DNA of 64,000 nucleotides. Source: Lolium rigidum (taxonomy: Eukaryota > Streptophyta > Magnoliopsida > Poales > Poaceae). Within the stretch, counting starts at the first letter, position 1; each line of letters begins with the position of its first letter. A program made the translations under genes and the position numbers. The DNA lies in assembly GCF_022539505.1 (NCBI RefSeq), contig NC_061509.1, forward strand, positions 212,746,254 through 212,810,253, in the 5' to 3' direction. The notes under the pieces are model-generated. The model searched no databases. It worked only from the letters and a program-made list of their open reading frames with translations, and was not told the origin of the DNA. Below are positions 43,676 through 56,739 of the stretch, piece by piece.

Positions 43676-45455
43676 TGTAGGGATTCGTTGCATACAAAAC
43701 AAAAAATTTCCTACCGCGAACACGCAATCCAAGCCAAGATGCAATCTAGAAGACGGTAGCAACGAGGGGATTATCGAGTCTCACCCTTGAAGAGATTCCA
43801 AAGCCTACAAGATGAGGCTCTTGTTGCTGCGGTAGACGTTCACTTGCCGCTTGCAAAAGCGCGTAGAAGATCTTGATCACGGCGCCACGAATGGGCAGCA
43901 CCTCCGTACTCTGTCACACGTTCGGTTGTTGATGAAGACGACGTCCACCTCCCCGTTCCAGCGGGCAGCGGAAGTAGTAGCTCCTCTTGAATCCGACAGC
44001 ACGACGGCGTGGTGTCGGTGGTGGTGGAGAAACCCGGCGGAGCTTCGCTAAGCGTGCGGGATGTGGTGGAGGAGAGAGGGCCGCTAGGGTTTGGGAGAGG
44101 GGGCGCCGGCCACTAGGGGGTGCGGCCACCTTGTGGTCTTGGGGTGGCCGGCCCCCTCCCCTTGGCCCCTCATTATATAGGTGGAAGCCCCAAGTGTTGG
44201 ACTACAAGTCTCCGAATAAGACCCGAACCCAAAACCTTCCATGTGATAGGGAAACCTACCCAAGGTGGGAATCCTACTTGGGATGGGATTCCCCCCTTCC
44301 ATGTGGGGGGGGGGGGGGGGCCGGCCCCCTTAGGGGAGTCCACTTGGGACTCCTCCCCCTTAGGGTTGGCCGGCCATGGGAGGTGGAGTCCCTCCGGGAC
44401 TCCGCCTTCCTTAGTGGTTTCTTCCGGACTTTTGTAGAACCTTCTAGAACCTTCCATAGAACCTTCTGGATCATTTTAAATCTTATAAAATGACTTCCTA
44501 TATATGAATCTTATTCTCCGGACCATTCAGGAACTCCTCGTGATGTCCGGGATCTCATCCGGGACTCCGAACAAATATTCGAACTCTTCCATATTCAAGT
44601 TCTACTATTTCAACATCCAACTTTAAGTGTGTCAGCCTACGGTTCGCGAACTATGCGGACATGGTTGAGTACTCACTCCGACCAATAACCAATAGCGGGA
44701 TCTGGAGATCCATAATGGCTCCCACATATTCAACGATGACTTTAGTGATCGAATGAACCATTCACATACGATACCAATTCCCTTTGTCACGCGATATTTT
44801 ACTTGTCCGAGGTTTGATCATCGGTATCACTCTATACCTTGTTCAACCTCGTCTCCGACAAGTACTCTTTACTCGTACCGTGGTATGTGGTCTCTTATGA
44901 ACTTATTCATATGCTTGCAAGACATTAGACAACATTCCACCGAGAGGGCCCGAGTATATCTATCCGTCATCGGGATGGACAAATCCCATTGTTGATCCAT
45001 ATGCCTCAACTCATACTTTCCGGATACTTAATCCCACCTTTATAACCACCCATTTACGCAGTGGCGTTTGATGTAATCAAAGTACCTTTCCGGTATAAGT
45101 GATTTACATGATCTCATGGTCATAAGGACTAGGTAACTATGTATCGAAAGCTTATAGCAAATAACTTCATGACGTGATCTTATGCTACGCTTAATTGGGT
45201 GTGTCCATTACATCATTCATACAATGATATAACCTTGTTATTAATAACATCCAATGTTCATGATTATGAAACTAATCATCCATTAATCAACAAACTAGTT
45301 AAGAGGCATACTAGGGACTCTTCGTTGTTTACATATCACACATGTATCAATGTTTCGGTTAATACAATTATAGCATGGTATGTAAACATTATCATAAACT
45401 CAAAGATATATTATAATAACCATTTTATTATTGCCTCTTGGGCATATCTCCAACA
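43676..45455 (-). repeat. 3' LTR of the copia element
   Basis: 1780 bp. Relative to the other LTR it carries about 47 extra bases near 44240-44288 (after CCTTCCATG) and a long G-run at 44306-44320. Confidence 0.93.
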
Positions 45456-46009
45456 GTCTCCCACTTGCACTAGAGTCAATAATCTAGTTTACATTTGTAA
45501 AGATATAACACCTTGGCCTTCCGGTGCTTTATCATGTTTTGCTCACGGGAGAAGTTTTAGTCAACGGATCTGACATGCTCATAAACGTATGTATTTTGCA
45601 ATTCATTTGCGTCTCAACGCATTACTCATTTTCCAAATGAGTCGGCATTAAATATGTTTGGTCTTCTGGTGGAACCTTAATTCCGCGGTCTGAAATATGT
45701 CACTAATATTGTCACACACAATATAGCTTCCAAGTTCTGACACTATCGAAACTACACCAAGTTCTCAAAGAACCTCTTGATTTAACATCCTCAGTCATTG
45801 TCAAAACAATGACATACTCTGCCTTCATTTGTAGAATCCGTCACAATATTTAGAATTCTTCTAAATCTAGCATAGACAACTTCTAGCTCATTGTGCTACC
45901 TTTTAAACAACACTTAGCCTAACTGAGATTGAAATTTTATTTTTATATGTGACCAAACTAATATCGGTGTAACACCTTACATCGATTTGTTTGTCATTAC
46001 CCCATATAA

Positions 46010-46051
<42 letters not shown>

Positions 46052-49000
46052 TTGGTTCTTCTAAAGCACACAAGGATATTCTTACTGTTTGTCCAATGAT
46101 CATCACATGAATCATTCTGGTATATGCTCCTAACCTTTTAGAGCATAGGACATCTGATTTTGTACATATTATTCGTGATCTAAAATCACTCATGTGTTTT
46201 TACTCATCGAGTGTCAATTACACTCAAGTCTTGTTAAACCTTCGCATGAAAAGAACACCTTCTTAATATTTCTATATTGAACTACTTCAATATCCATTCT
46301 ATGTACTTTGACTTAAACTTATTATGTGTTTCAATCTATCTTCATAGATCTTGACACTAAATATGTTTTAGTCCATATCCTTTCATTAAAGTTAATTCTC
46401 AATGAAACCTTTTAATCAAGTATATAATTACATTATTTATAACCAACTATATGTCATCTACATAAGTATTATAAATATGTCTCAGCGCTCCCACTTAATT
46501 TCTTGCAAATGCAAGCCTCTTCATCGTCTCTGATGAAATCAAAAACTCTTTGACTATTTTCATCTGGTGAAGATTCCAACTCCGCGATACTCGCTTCATC
46601 CAATTGAAGTTCGTATACCTATCTAGTATTCTACGGACTAGCAAAACTGTTGGTTGTATCTTGTATACACCTTTAATACACACTTCTGTTAAGTAATGTA
46701 TTTTGCCATCCTACTAGCATATCTCATAAAAGAAATATGTAGCGATTACTAGAATAATCCACATATACTATAAGCATTGCTACGGAAGATCTAATCTTAT
46801 CGTAGTCAACTCTTTGAACTTTATCATAAACAACTTTTCGATAAGTCAAGCTTCATCAATTTTATAGATCCATTTACTTTCAATAAGTATTCATCTATCT
46901 TGGATTTCATGGCGTATAGCCATTTTAACGGAGTCAGGGCCCATCATAACTTCTTTGTATGTAGTTGGTTTATCATTGTTTAAAATCAATCCTTTGTCCA
47001 CAAATCATTTATTTGATCACAAAGTAAACCATACCTACAAGGTTCAATGTGTACTTCGATCTCCATGGCTAAAACACTTTGTAGTCATGAGAGCCATGAT
47101 CGTCGTGGCCGCTTCCGGAACCAATTCCGATGCTGCGCTACTCTGATCATTATGCTCAGGTTCATAAACCTTATAGAGTTCTATTGTCCTCCCACTCAAA
47201 TACTTCGCTAGAAACAATTTCTCGGAAATAAGAAACATTGACAAACACTTTTGTCTTTGTCTTGTGGGAAGAATTCCCAATCAAATCTCTGGGATAACCA
47301 ACAAAGACATTTATCCAATTTTGGTTGTAAACTTATTTACTTATGCTATGCATACCAAAATTTAAGAAAATATTATCAGGGTTCATACCCATGCCATAAC
47401 TCGTATGGTGTCATTTCAAACAGATCATGATGATGCTCTATTCAGTGTAAAAGCGGTAGTCTCTAAAGCATAATCCACAAAAATATAATGGCATCAATAT
47501 TTTATCTCATCATTGATCCAACAAGGTTTGGATACATCTCTCGGATACTCTATCATCACTATGATACTCCAAGAAACGTGAGTTGTAGAATAATTTCATA
47601 ACTCTCTTAGATGTTCGCTAAAAACTCGTAATTCAAAATTTTCCACCATGATCCAATCATAGATGTTTGACTTTTCTATTACGATGATTTTTACTTCATG
47701 CTGAAATTTATTTGAATTCATTCAAATGTTTCAAACTTCTTCCTTATTGAATATATCCACATATATATACTCAATTCATTGTTGGAAGTTCTCATGAAGT
47801 AGAAGAATCTCCTGCACACAACTATGCCCAGTGAACCACATACATCAGCATGTATGTTTCCACTAAGTTAGTTGCCCGTTCAACTCTTGGCCTATGAACG
47901 GTATTTTAGTCATTCTCTTTAGAAAAGATTTGCAAGCGCCAAACGATTCAAAAATCAAATGACTCCAAAAATCCATTTGCATGGAGTTCCTTCATGCGTT
48001 CTTTTCTAACATGACCTAAATGGCGGTTCCACAAATAAGTGGAATTCAAATCATTTGCCTTTTAGCGTCAGTATTATGTGTGTGTGTTTCACCATTAAGA
48101 TTTATAATAACTTATCCATCGTACATGGAGTAATGTCATAATTTGAACAACTCATTGTTTTCATTTGACCAGAGCAAAATAACAATTATTAAGTTCTTTA
48201 TTATAAATTCTAAGGGCTAGGTAGAATGCCAACGATAAACATAACAACACTTTATTATGTTCCAGACGTGCATTATTACCATATTCCTTATCAGTCACTT
48301 AGGTCATTGTATTCTTGTATTGCGTTATTTTGTATGACACTTCATACCAACCAATATGGTACTAATACCCAAGAATTTCATTGTGTGACCAAACGAGGAA
48401 TACATCCATAACATGTATATCATTTATATACACTTGAGCTAGACTTTATAGTCTTTTCTTTCTTTCTGCCAATAATCTTTTTGTAGTTTCTCTTTTAGCT
48501 TTCCTCATTATTCATAAAAACACTTCAACATCAATAACTTCTAGGTTTGTTGGTCAAATACCAATAACCTTGAGGTTCTTACTTTGAAGTTGATCATCAT
48601 ATGACAAGTGTTCCAGATTTCACTATTAGTAACCTTTTAATATGATGAACAATTTCACTCATAATTTTATCCATCATATCATGACGACTTTTCGAGACCA
48701 TGTCTGTACATGCTAGGCTCGTAAAGTTTAACCTCAGTATTCGCATGTGCAAATCTGGCTTGCACCCGTTGTATGTACACGTAGAATCTATACCTTAGTA
48801 TTCGAAACAACGAGTCTTAGCAACGGTGCATACTAAGGATGATCACTTCATGGATATGCGAATATCGTTAGTGCCCCAATAGTTGGAGGATTGGGACGCC
48901 TTGCGTCTTCAACCTTCGTACATTCCCATAAAACTTATGAGTTTATGTAGTCTCACCAAATTATATTCTATCATCTTGCAATAAGGTCTTAGATATCACA

Positions 49001-50455
49001 TATATCTCATACCTTGATTATTTCTAAAACTAAATTTTCAGCTCCTTATTTTTCAAACAGATTTGAACTTCAAGTTTCACGGAGACAAGATAACTTTAGG
49101 TACTAATTGAAATCATACTTCTTTGAATCAACAATGTGAGGTTTACTAAAAGTTTGCAATAGGACTTAATCATTTCTTGATTCTTTAACAATACGGTACC
49201 AGTCCGTAAAGTTTATTGTCAGATTTTAACAGTATTTCAATCTCAATTACAAGACTAGTGCATGGTAGAAAACGGATGCCAATACTACAAAATTAATTCA
49301 AAATACTACTCAGACTATGTTCATAATAATTAGTTCATGTTTTAATCTAATTACTAATGAACTCCCACTTAATACAACATCCCTCATAGTTGTTAAGTGG
49401 TACACGATCCAAATCCACTACACCAAAACCGATCATCACGTGAGATGATGTAGCTTCAATGGTGAACATCAACATGTTGATCATATCATCCATATGACTC
49501 GTGTTCAACCTTTCGGTTTCCGTTGTCCCGAGGCCATGTCTCGTACATGCTAGGCTCGTCAAGCAAACCCAAGTATTCCGCGTGTGCAACATGGCTTACA
49601 CCCGTTGTATGTGAACGTTGAGTCTATCACATCCGATCATCACGAGATGCTTCGAAACGACGAACTATATCAACGGTGCATACGAGGGGAGAACACTTTA
49701 TTATCTTGATATTAATGTGAGGGATCATCTTATAATGCTACCGTCGCGTTCTAAGCAAAATAAGATGCATAAAGGATTAACATCACATGCAATTCATATG
49801 TGATATGATATGGCCCTTTAATCTTTGCGCCTTCGATCTTCATCTCCAAAGCACGGACATGATCTCCATCATCAACGGGCATGATCTCCATCATCGTAGG
49901 CATAGCGTCAAGGTCCATGGCGTCGTCTTCATGGTTGTTCACCTCATGTAGCAACTATTACAACTACTTTGAAAAACTACTCAACATGAAATTTAAAGAC
50001 AACCATAAGGCTCCTGCCGGTTGCCACAATACAATAATGATCATCTCATACATATTCATCATCACATCATTGCCATATCACATCACCAAACCCTGCAAAA
50101 ACAAGTTAGACGTCTCTAATTTGGTTTGCATATTTTACGTGGTTTAGGGTTTTCGAGTAAGATCTAATCTACCTACGAACATGAAACACAACGGTGATAC
50201 TAGTGTTGTCAATAGAAGAGTAAATTGAATCTTCACTATAGTAGGAGAGACAGACACCCGCAAAGTCTCTTATGCAATACAAGTTGCATGTCGAACGAGG
50301 AGAAAGTCTCATGAACGCGGTCATGTAAAGTTAGCCCGAGCCGCTTCATCCCACTATGCCACAAAGATGCAAAGTACTCAAACTAAAGACAACAAGAGCA
50401 TCAACGCCCACAAAACAATTGTGTTCTACTCGTGCAACCATCTATGCATAGACAC
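45456..50455 (-). pseudogene. Degenerate copia interior
   Basis: No long frame survives. Short minus-strand pieces recall Angela pol: LFLAKYLSGRTIELYKVYEP near 47200 resembles the integrase/RT junction, and a further piece lies at 46683-46495. An ATATAT microsatellite lies at 46013-46049. Near 48690-48850 and 49530-49690, the segment with CATGCTAGGCTCGT(A/C)AAG and CACCCGTTGTATGT is duplicated. The element is an old or non-autonomous derivative. Confidence 0.65.
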
Positions 50456-50468
50456 GGCTCTGATACCA
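50456..50468 (-). other. Primer-binding site of the copia element
   Basis: On the minus strand the sequence reads TGGTATCAGAGCC directly after the 5' LTR, complementary to initiator Met-tRNA. Confidence 0.92.
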
Positions 50469-50469
50469 C

Positions 50470-52447
50470 TGTAGGGATTCGTTGCATAGAAAACAAAAAA
50501 ATTCCTACCGCGAACACACAATCCAAGCCAAGATGCAATCTAGAAGACGGTAGCAACGAGGGGATTATCGAGTCTCACCCTTGAAGAGATTCCAAAACCT
50601 ACAAGATGAGGCTCTTGTTGCTGCGGTAGACGTTCACTTGCCGCTTGCAAAAGCGCGTAGAAGATCTTGATCACGGCGCCACGAACGGGCAGCACTTCCG
50701 TACTCGGTCACACGTTCGGTTGTTGATGAAGACGACATCCACCTCCCCATTCCAGCGGGCAGCGGAAGTAGTAGGTCCTCTTGAATCCGACAGCACGACG
50801 GCGTGGTGTCGGTGGTGGTGGAGAAACCCGGCGGAGCTTCGCTAAGCGTGCGGGATGTGATGGAGGAGAGAGGGCCGCTAGGGTTTGGGAGAGGGGGGGC
50901 GCCGGCCACTAGGGGGTGCGGCCACCTTGTGGTCTTGGGGTGGCCGGCCCCTCCCCTTGGCCCCTCATTATATAGGTGGAAGCCCCAAGTGTTGGACTAC
51001 AAGTCTCCGAATAAGACCCGAACCCAAAACCTTCCAGGTGGGATTCCCCCTTCCATGTGGGGGGGGGGTGGCCGGCCCCCTTAGGGGAGTCCACTTGGGA
51101 CTCCTCCCCCTTAGGGTTGGCCGGCCATGGGAGGTGGAGTCCCTCCGGGACTCCGCCTTCCTTAGTGGTTTCTTCCGGACTTTTCTAGAACCTTCTAGAA
51201 CCTTCCATAGAACCTTCCGGATCATTTTAAATCTTATAAAATGACTTCCTATATACTACCTCCGATTCAAGGAATAAGGCGCCCTCGTTTTACGTGCTTT
51301 TCGTTTGACCAAGAATTACTTCAAATATATAAAGATTGTTTGTATGAAATTAGCATCATTAGAAAGTACTTTTCAATACGAATCCAACGATACTAATTAC
51401 ATATAATATAATCAAGATTGTGTTGCTCAATTTTTATGGTCAAAGTTCGTCTTGGAATACGCGTGCGCCTTATTCCTTGGGACGGAGGTAGTATGAATCT
51501 TATTCTCCGGACCATTCCGGAACTCCTCGTGATGTCCGGGATCTCATCCGGGACTCCGAACAAATATTCGAACTCCATTCTATATTCAAATTCTACTATT
51601 TCAACATCCAACTTTAAGTGTGTCACCCTAAGGTTCGCGAACTATGCGGACATGGTTGAGTACTCACTTCGACCAATAACCAATAGCGGGATCTGGAGAT
51701 CCATAATGGCTCCCACATATTCAACGATGACTTTAGTGATCGAATGAACCATTCACATACGATACCAATTCCCTTTGTCACGCGATATTTTACTTGTCCG
51801 AGGTTTGATCATCGGTATCACTCTATACCTTGTTCAACCTCGTCTCTCGACAAGTACTCTTTACTCGTACCGTGGTATGTGGTCTCTTATGAACTTATTC
51901 ATATGCTTGCAAGACATTAGACAACATTCCACCGAGAGGGCCCGAGTATATCTATCCGTCATCGGGATGGACAAATCCCACTGTTGATCCATATGCCTCA
52001 ACTCATACTTTCCGGATACTTAATCCCACCTTTATAACCACCCATTTACGCAGTGGCGTTTGATGTAATCAAAGTACCTTTCCGTTATAAGTGATTTACA
52101 TGATCTCATGGTCATAAGGACTAGGTAACTATGTATCGAAAGCTTATAGCAAATAACTTCATGACGTGATCTTATGCTACGCTTAATTGGGTGTGTCCAT
52201 TACATCATTCATACAATGATATAACCTTGTTATTAATAACATCCAATGTTCATGATTATGAAACTAATCATCCATTAATCAACAAACTAGTTAAGAGGCA
52301 TACTAGGGACTCTTTGTTGTTTACATATCACACATGTATCAATGTTTCGGTTAATACAATTATAGCATGGTATGTAAACATTATCATAAACTCAAAGATA
52401 TATTATAATAACCATTTTATTATTGCCTCTTGGGCATATCTCCAACA
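50470..52447 (-). repeat. 5' LTR of the copia element, carrying a MITE
   Basis: 1978 bp including a 236-bp MITE with its TA duplication. It otherwise matches 43676-45455. Confidence 0.93.
51254..51493. mobile_element. Stowaway MITE in the 5' LTR
   Basis: 236 bp (51256-51491) from CTACCTCCGATTCAAGGAAT to TTCCTTGGGACGGAGGTAG, terminal inverted repeats with TA duplicated (51254-51255, 51492-51493). The sister LTR has the empty site (CCTATATATGAATC near 44499), which confirms the insertion and its boundaries. Confidence 0.95.
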
Positions 52448-53210
52448 GAGGTTATATCGGATATACCTCTAAATATTGCCTCTAGGAGATCCTTGACGGG
52501 AGAAAAATGGGTATCCTAGCTTAATCTTGTCGAAAGGTTGACGTTCATCCATTTTATAAGATGACCCTGATATGTTAAGATGGAAGGTTCATGTCACTGG
52601 GGAGTTTTCAATCAAGTCTATGTCCCTTAACATAATGAACGATGTGCATTCATTCGTAAGAAAATATAAACTACCACTTAAATTTATGATTTTTCTTGGT
52701 TCTTGGGTAAGGGGTAATTTTGACTGAACGCAATCTAGCTGAACGTAGTTTGAAGGGAAATAAAAATGTTTATTTGGTGAATAGAATGAAACAATTCAAC
52801 ATTTGTTATTCTCATGTACGTCCTTTTGCACGATTGTGGCACATAGTATTTTTTTATTTCGATATTGCATCGCCAGCCCGTATTTTGAATATACTTGGAA
52901 AGTGGTTAGTGTGCTTTAGCAAGAAACTTGATGTACAAATTTGGGTAGGTTTTTGTGCATTATGTCTGATTATTTAGAATTATCACAATAATGTTGTTTT
53001 TAACAACAAACGAAGTTTCCATTTTTTTTTCATGTATGCATATATCTACTCATTGGATAAATATGCGGTCCTTACTTCATCATGAGAGGAACGAAGAAAC
53101 TCCAGAGTCACTCGCCATGCCCATTCCCCACCGGTGGGAGATCTCCGCTCGCAGATTTGATGGGATTCCACGCTCGTAGGGGGGAGATTGTGGCCACCAT
53201 GGATACCAGG

Positions 53211-54706
53211 CCGTTGAACTCCGGCCTCGCGGTGTCGCTACTCTGCATGTGCTGCAGGAACTCGAATGGGGATGATGCACTTGGGCCGCCGAGAGCATCT
53301 GGTCGAGGTCATCGTGCGGGCGGGCACAAGACCTGCGTCGCCGTTCGCGGCAACAAGCGACAGATCTCGCGCGGGAACGACAAGGATAGGGAAATGGATA
53401 GGGAGAGGGACAAGGCGGAGGTCACCTTATCGGTCTCTGTGGACGGCGAGCATGTTCTCCACCTCTAGCAACCCTTGATCCCGGCCCGTAATGCAACTGT
53501 CTCCCAGCTCTTGCGTGCCCAGCGACCATGGACATTCTTTTGGAGGTTGGGAACTAAGGAGGGAGTTTAGGGTAGAGGGACTAGTTGTTTGGGTGTGGGG
53601 GGATTTTGTAAAAATATTGCACAGCTAAACCCTTTAAGGTCTGACTAGTGAGTCAACTGCTTGCCACATTAGCAAATACAAAGCTCTACCCTCACCAGTG
53701 ACCGTCGTTGGTCACCTGAGCTGTATTGAGTGACCGTATATTGCCTATTTTTATGTACGGTAACTGAGGAAGGCTAGGCTACCAAGTTCAGGTACGCCTG
53801 TGTATTTTACTCTTATTTAGCAGAGGAGGTTTCAATATTCAAAATTGCCCTAATACAAGTTTCTGGGAAGACACTGGTAAGGTGACAATTTAGTTAATAT
53901 GCATCTCTATATGGTGTTATCCCGAGGAAGCACTTTACAGTGCAGAGGTTATATCCGATATACCTCTAAATATTGCCTCTTGGAGATCCTTGACTGGAGA
54001 AAAATGGGTATCCTAGCTTAATCTTGTCGAAAGGTTGATGTTCATCCATTTTATCAGATGACCCTGATACGTTAAGATGGAAGGTTCATGCCACCGGGGA
54101 GTTTTCAATCAAGTCTATGTCCCTTAACATAATGAACGATGTGCATTCATTTGTAAGAAAATATAAACTACCACTTAAATTTATGATTTTTCTTGGTTCT
54201 TGGGTAAGGGGTAATTGTGACTGAACGCAATTTAGCTGAACGTAGTTTGAAGGGAAAAAATTTTGTTTATTTGGTGAATAGAATGAAACAATTCAACATT
54301 TGTTATTCTCATGTACGTCCTTTTGCACGGTTGTTGTGGAACATAGTATTTGTTTATTTCGATATTGCATCGCCAGCCCGTATTTTAATATACTTGGAAA
54401 GTGGTTAGTGTGCTTTAGCAAGAAACTTCATGCACAAATTTGGGTAGGTTTTTGTGCATTATGTCTGACTATTTAGAATTATCACAATAATGTTGTTTTT
54501 AACAACAAACGAAGTTTCCATTTTTGCATGTATTCATATATCTACTCATTGGATAAATATGCGGTCCTTACTTCAGCATGAGAGGAACGGAGAAACTCCA
54601 GAGTCACTCGCCATGCCCATTCCCCACCGGTGGGAGATCTCCGCTCGCAGATTTGATGGGATTCCACGCTCGTAGGGGGGAGATTGTGGCCACCATGGAT
54701 ACCAGG
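53211..54706. repeat. Second unit of the tandem duplication
   Basis: Contains the MULE right half (53211-53813) and LINE remnant (53830-54650), including another copy of RNLAERSLKGKNFVYLVNRM (54226-54285). The undisturbed copia target site, GCAGAGGTTATATCC, lies at 53942-53956. Confidence 0.9.
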
Positions 54707-54797
54707 CCGTCGAGTTAGGCGTAGATCCTCTCTAGATGTTTGCTAGTAATTTTGCGAACGATTTGATTTTTACATAGATTTGCATGCCTATGTGTAG

Positions 54798-55004
54798 ATG
54801 ACCTCAAGCTTGTGTCCGAGCGTCCAATTTTTTTTCGAAGACTCGTCATCTTCAGATGTCTCGGATATAGAGGAGTTGCTCGATAACGATATCGAGCAAA
54901 TGATGGTGCTGCTTGCCATGAGGACTGCTAGAGGAGTTTCTAAAAAAATACCATTTGCTTTTGCGGAATGTGCTCCGCAGCCCATGAAAACCTTTAAAGC
55001 TTGA
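54798..55004 (+). pseudogene. Possible N-terminal fragment of a PIF/Harbinger-type protein
   Basis: A 68-codon frame with SSSSDVSDIEELLDNDIEQM and VLLAMRTARG. This resembles the acidic N-terminus of some grass DDE_Tnp_4 transposases as I remember them. It stops at 55002-55004 without any catalytic domain. Weak. Confidence 0.3.
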
Positions 55005-56690
55005 TTACCGCCCCTTTGTATGATATGAGTTTTAAAGGCTGTGAATCTATAATCTATAATATCTAAATAGGAGCAACCCACTAAGTTGAATTCTCTCAAC
55101 ATGCAAGGTATCCACCTCACCAAGCAACTTTAAGCAATCATAGTCTGGCACATCATACAAATCTACCATGTTGGCATTCCATGCATGCTCTGGCGTTTAA
55201 GCTCTTATTTCTGCTTTTTTATTACACTTTAGCCTATTCGGTTCCTACACACACTTCCTGTTTAGATTCCAGCCGAACCAAACATTTATTCAACCACTGG
55301 CAGAAACACAAAGGAAATGGAAACGGGCATCATAGAAACGGAGAGAGGAATCGAGCAGTCATCAATTTCCATTAGCCATTAAATGTGAAGAAACTGAATG
55401 AAAGTCACTGATCCGTCACGACACCACAACACTCTCCTTTAAATACCCATTTCCACTGCTATTGCCATGCCCCGTGATTCTTCCTGGGTCGTCAAATGGG
55501 GGCGCCAGTATCCATTCTGGTAGCTAGCCACTGCACGTTGCCCGCCTTTCCAACCTTTTCCTATCCCTCAACTATTTGTTCTGACTATTTTCAGATTGCA
55601 TGCAGCCCCAAAGGTTCTCTATGTTTCCCGGTTAAGATTATCACAAGCTCATTTTCGTTTTTGCCTTCGCAGATCTGCTGAAGAATGTCCAAATGGAGTG
55701 GCTAGCTACCGGCAGATATATGCTCAAAAATGTCCAAATGGAGTGGCCAGCCCCAAGGTTTACTCATTAGATTGCTTTCTCAACTGAGAGAAAAGATTAT
55801 CCTGGGTACAGCTAACTGGCATATTCTATTAAATTGACCTCAGATATGTACCACATAATGCCTATCAGTTCTTCAGAATGGTTCAACGTACGGAGTAGTG
55901 ATTGCCTGATTGGATCTTAGTCGAAAATAGGTCTGCTCTGATATTTTTTCCAACTTATTCTCCATTCTCTCATTGATTTGGACAATTGTTTTGTTAAGTA
56001 CATTGTGAGTTGTGACTACTGCATTCATCGAATTTGCTACCAAGGTGATTTCAGCTTTTATTTAGCATTGTATGTTTATTCTTATTTTTACCTAATTGTA
56101 ATTTCATGTCAATTGTTGGTTGCTACGAACCAACCAGATGTATTTGTTTCTGCAGCTTCACCGCTTCAGTTGGTCCATTTGCATCACTGAAATATTTGAC
56201 GGAATGCTAATAGACTTACACGTTACAGTTTTACGAATTGCCCAATGACGTGCATATCAACTGCCCGCGTTTACATACATATGGCAGAAAGACTATTTGT
56301 TCTAATTTGGGATTTATACATTGCGTGCCCCGGGTTATTCCATCTTTTTTTCTATAAAAAGACATGATGTGTGGTACTTTTGATGGCCAAAGATGCAATA
56401 AAGATATTACCTTTTTTTATGACATCATGTTCCAAACAATTTGTACATTTAACTTCAAATTAGTAGTGATGCTTCAAAAGTATTACTCCCTATATTCTAA
56501 CATAGATAACGTTTTAGGAAGCTAAAACACTTTTAGCTTCCCAAAACATCCCATACTCATTTGCATTCCTATTTCTGTTGTGAGAGGCTACAAATCCTGC
56601 AGCAACGCGCAGGGTATCATCTAGTACAACTATATAATGGTGTGCTAGTGATGCTCTAGGAACATACTACAACCTATAAAAAAAGCTCTA
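55005..56690. other. Intergenic, no gene recognised
   Basis: AT-rich. AATGTCCAAATGGAGTGGC occurs twice (55683 and 55729). A short hairpin, GGAAGCTAAA pairing with TTTAGCTTCC, lies at 56517-56543 and may be a MITE remnant. Confidence 0.5.
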
Positions 56691-56739
56691 TTGTTGTGAT
56701 GCTCTCTCCCTTATCCTCTCCCGTGCTACAGTCGAGAGA

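Larger units (their letters stand above)
43671..52452 (-). mobile_element. Angela/BARE-type Ty1/copia retrotransposon
   Basis: LTRs are 43676-45455 (3' LTR) and 50470-52447 (5' LTR, 1740 bp without a MITE). On the minus strand they begin TGTTGGAGATATGCCCAAGA and end GAATCCCTACA, the signature of the BARE/Angela/WIS group. The TSD GAGGT is at 43671-43675 and 52448-52452. The primer-binding site TGGTATCAGAGCC is at 50456-50468 and the polypurine tract AAGTGGGAGAC at 45456-45466, both on the minus strand. The 5-kb interior is heavily decayed or non-coding. Confidence 0.95.
41100..53110 (+). pseudogene. Decayed LINE, split by several insertions
   Basis: Ordered remnants of a plant LINE ORF2 on the plus strand. 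At 41150-41350 is degenerate RT. At 41365-41580 LHQKNQDGVIFYMDFEKAYE and MFVQGGSVGV are clear RT motifs. At 41720-41890 a degenerate YADD region is followed by LFGLKIYFHKSEIFCFGQ-type sequence. LSSWKGK-like sequence lies near 42440, and after the MULE a TSFWEDTG motif lies near 43590. After the copia element, SDIPLNIASRRSLTGEKWVS and, at 52722-53080, RNLAERSLKGNKNVYLVNRM with the zinc-motif region and WINMRSLLHHERNEETPE are seen. Numerous stops make it non-functional. Confidence 0.8.
42934..54713. repeat. 1.5-kb tandem duplication (unit 1 interrupted by the copia element)
   Basis: Unit 1 runs 42934-53210 and is about 1500 bp once the copia element and one TSD are removed. Unit 2 is 53211-54706 (1496 bp). 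Both contain the right half of the MULE-like element followed by the LINE 3' region. All three borders share CCGTCGA or CCGTTGA (42934, 53211, 54707), so a 7-bp microhomology marks the break. Units differ by scattered substitutions and small indels. Confidence 0.9.

Noticed and set aside
43987..44493. 168-codon frame in the copia LTR
   Set aside because: It repeats in the other LTR at 50803-51244 with a different frame after indels. LTR sequence, not a gene.
46013..46049. Regulatory AT-rich element
   Set aside because: A simple ATATAT microsatellite inside decayed copia sequence.
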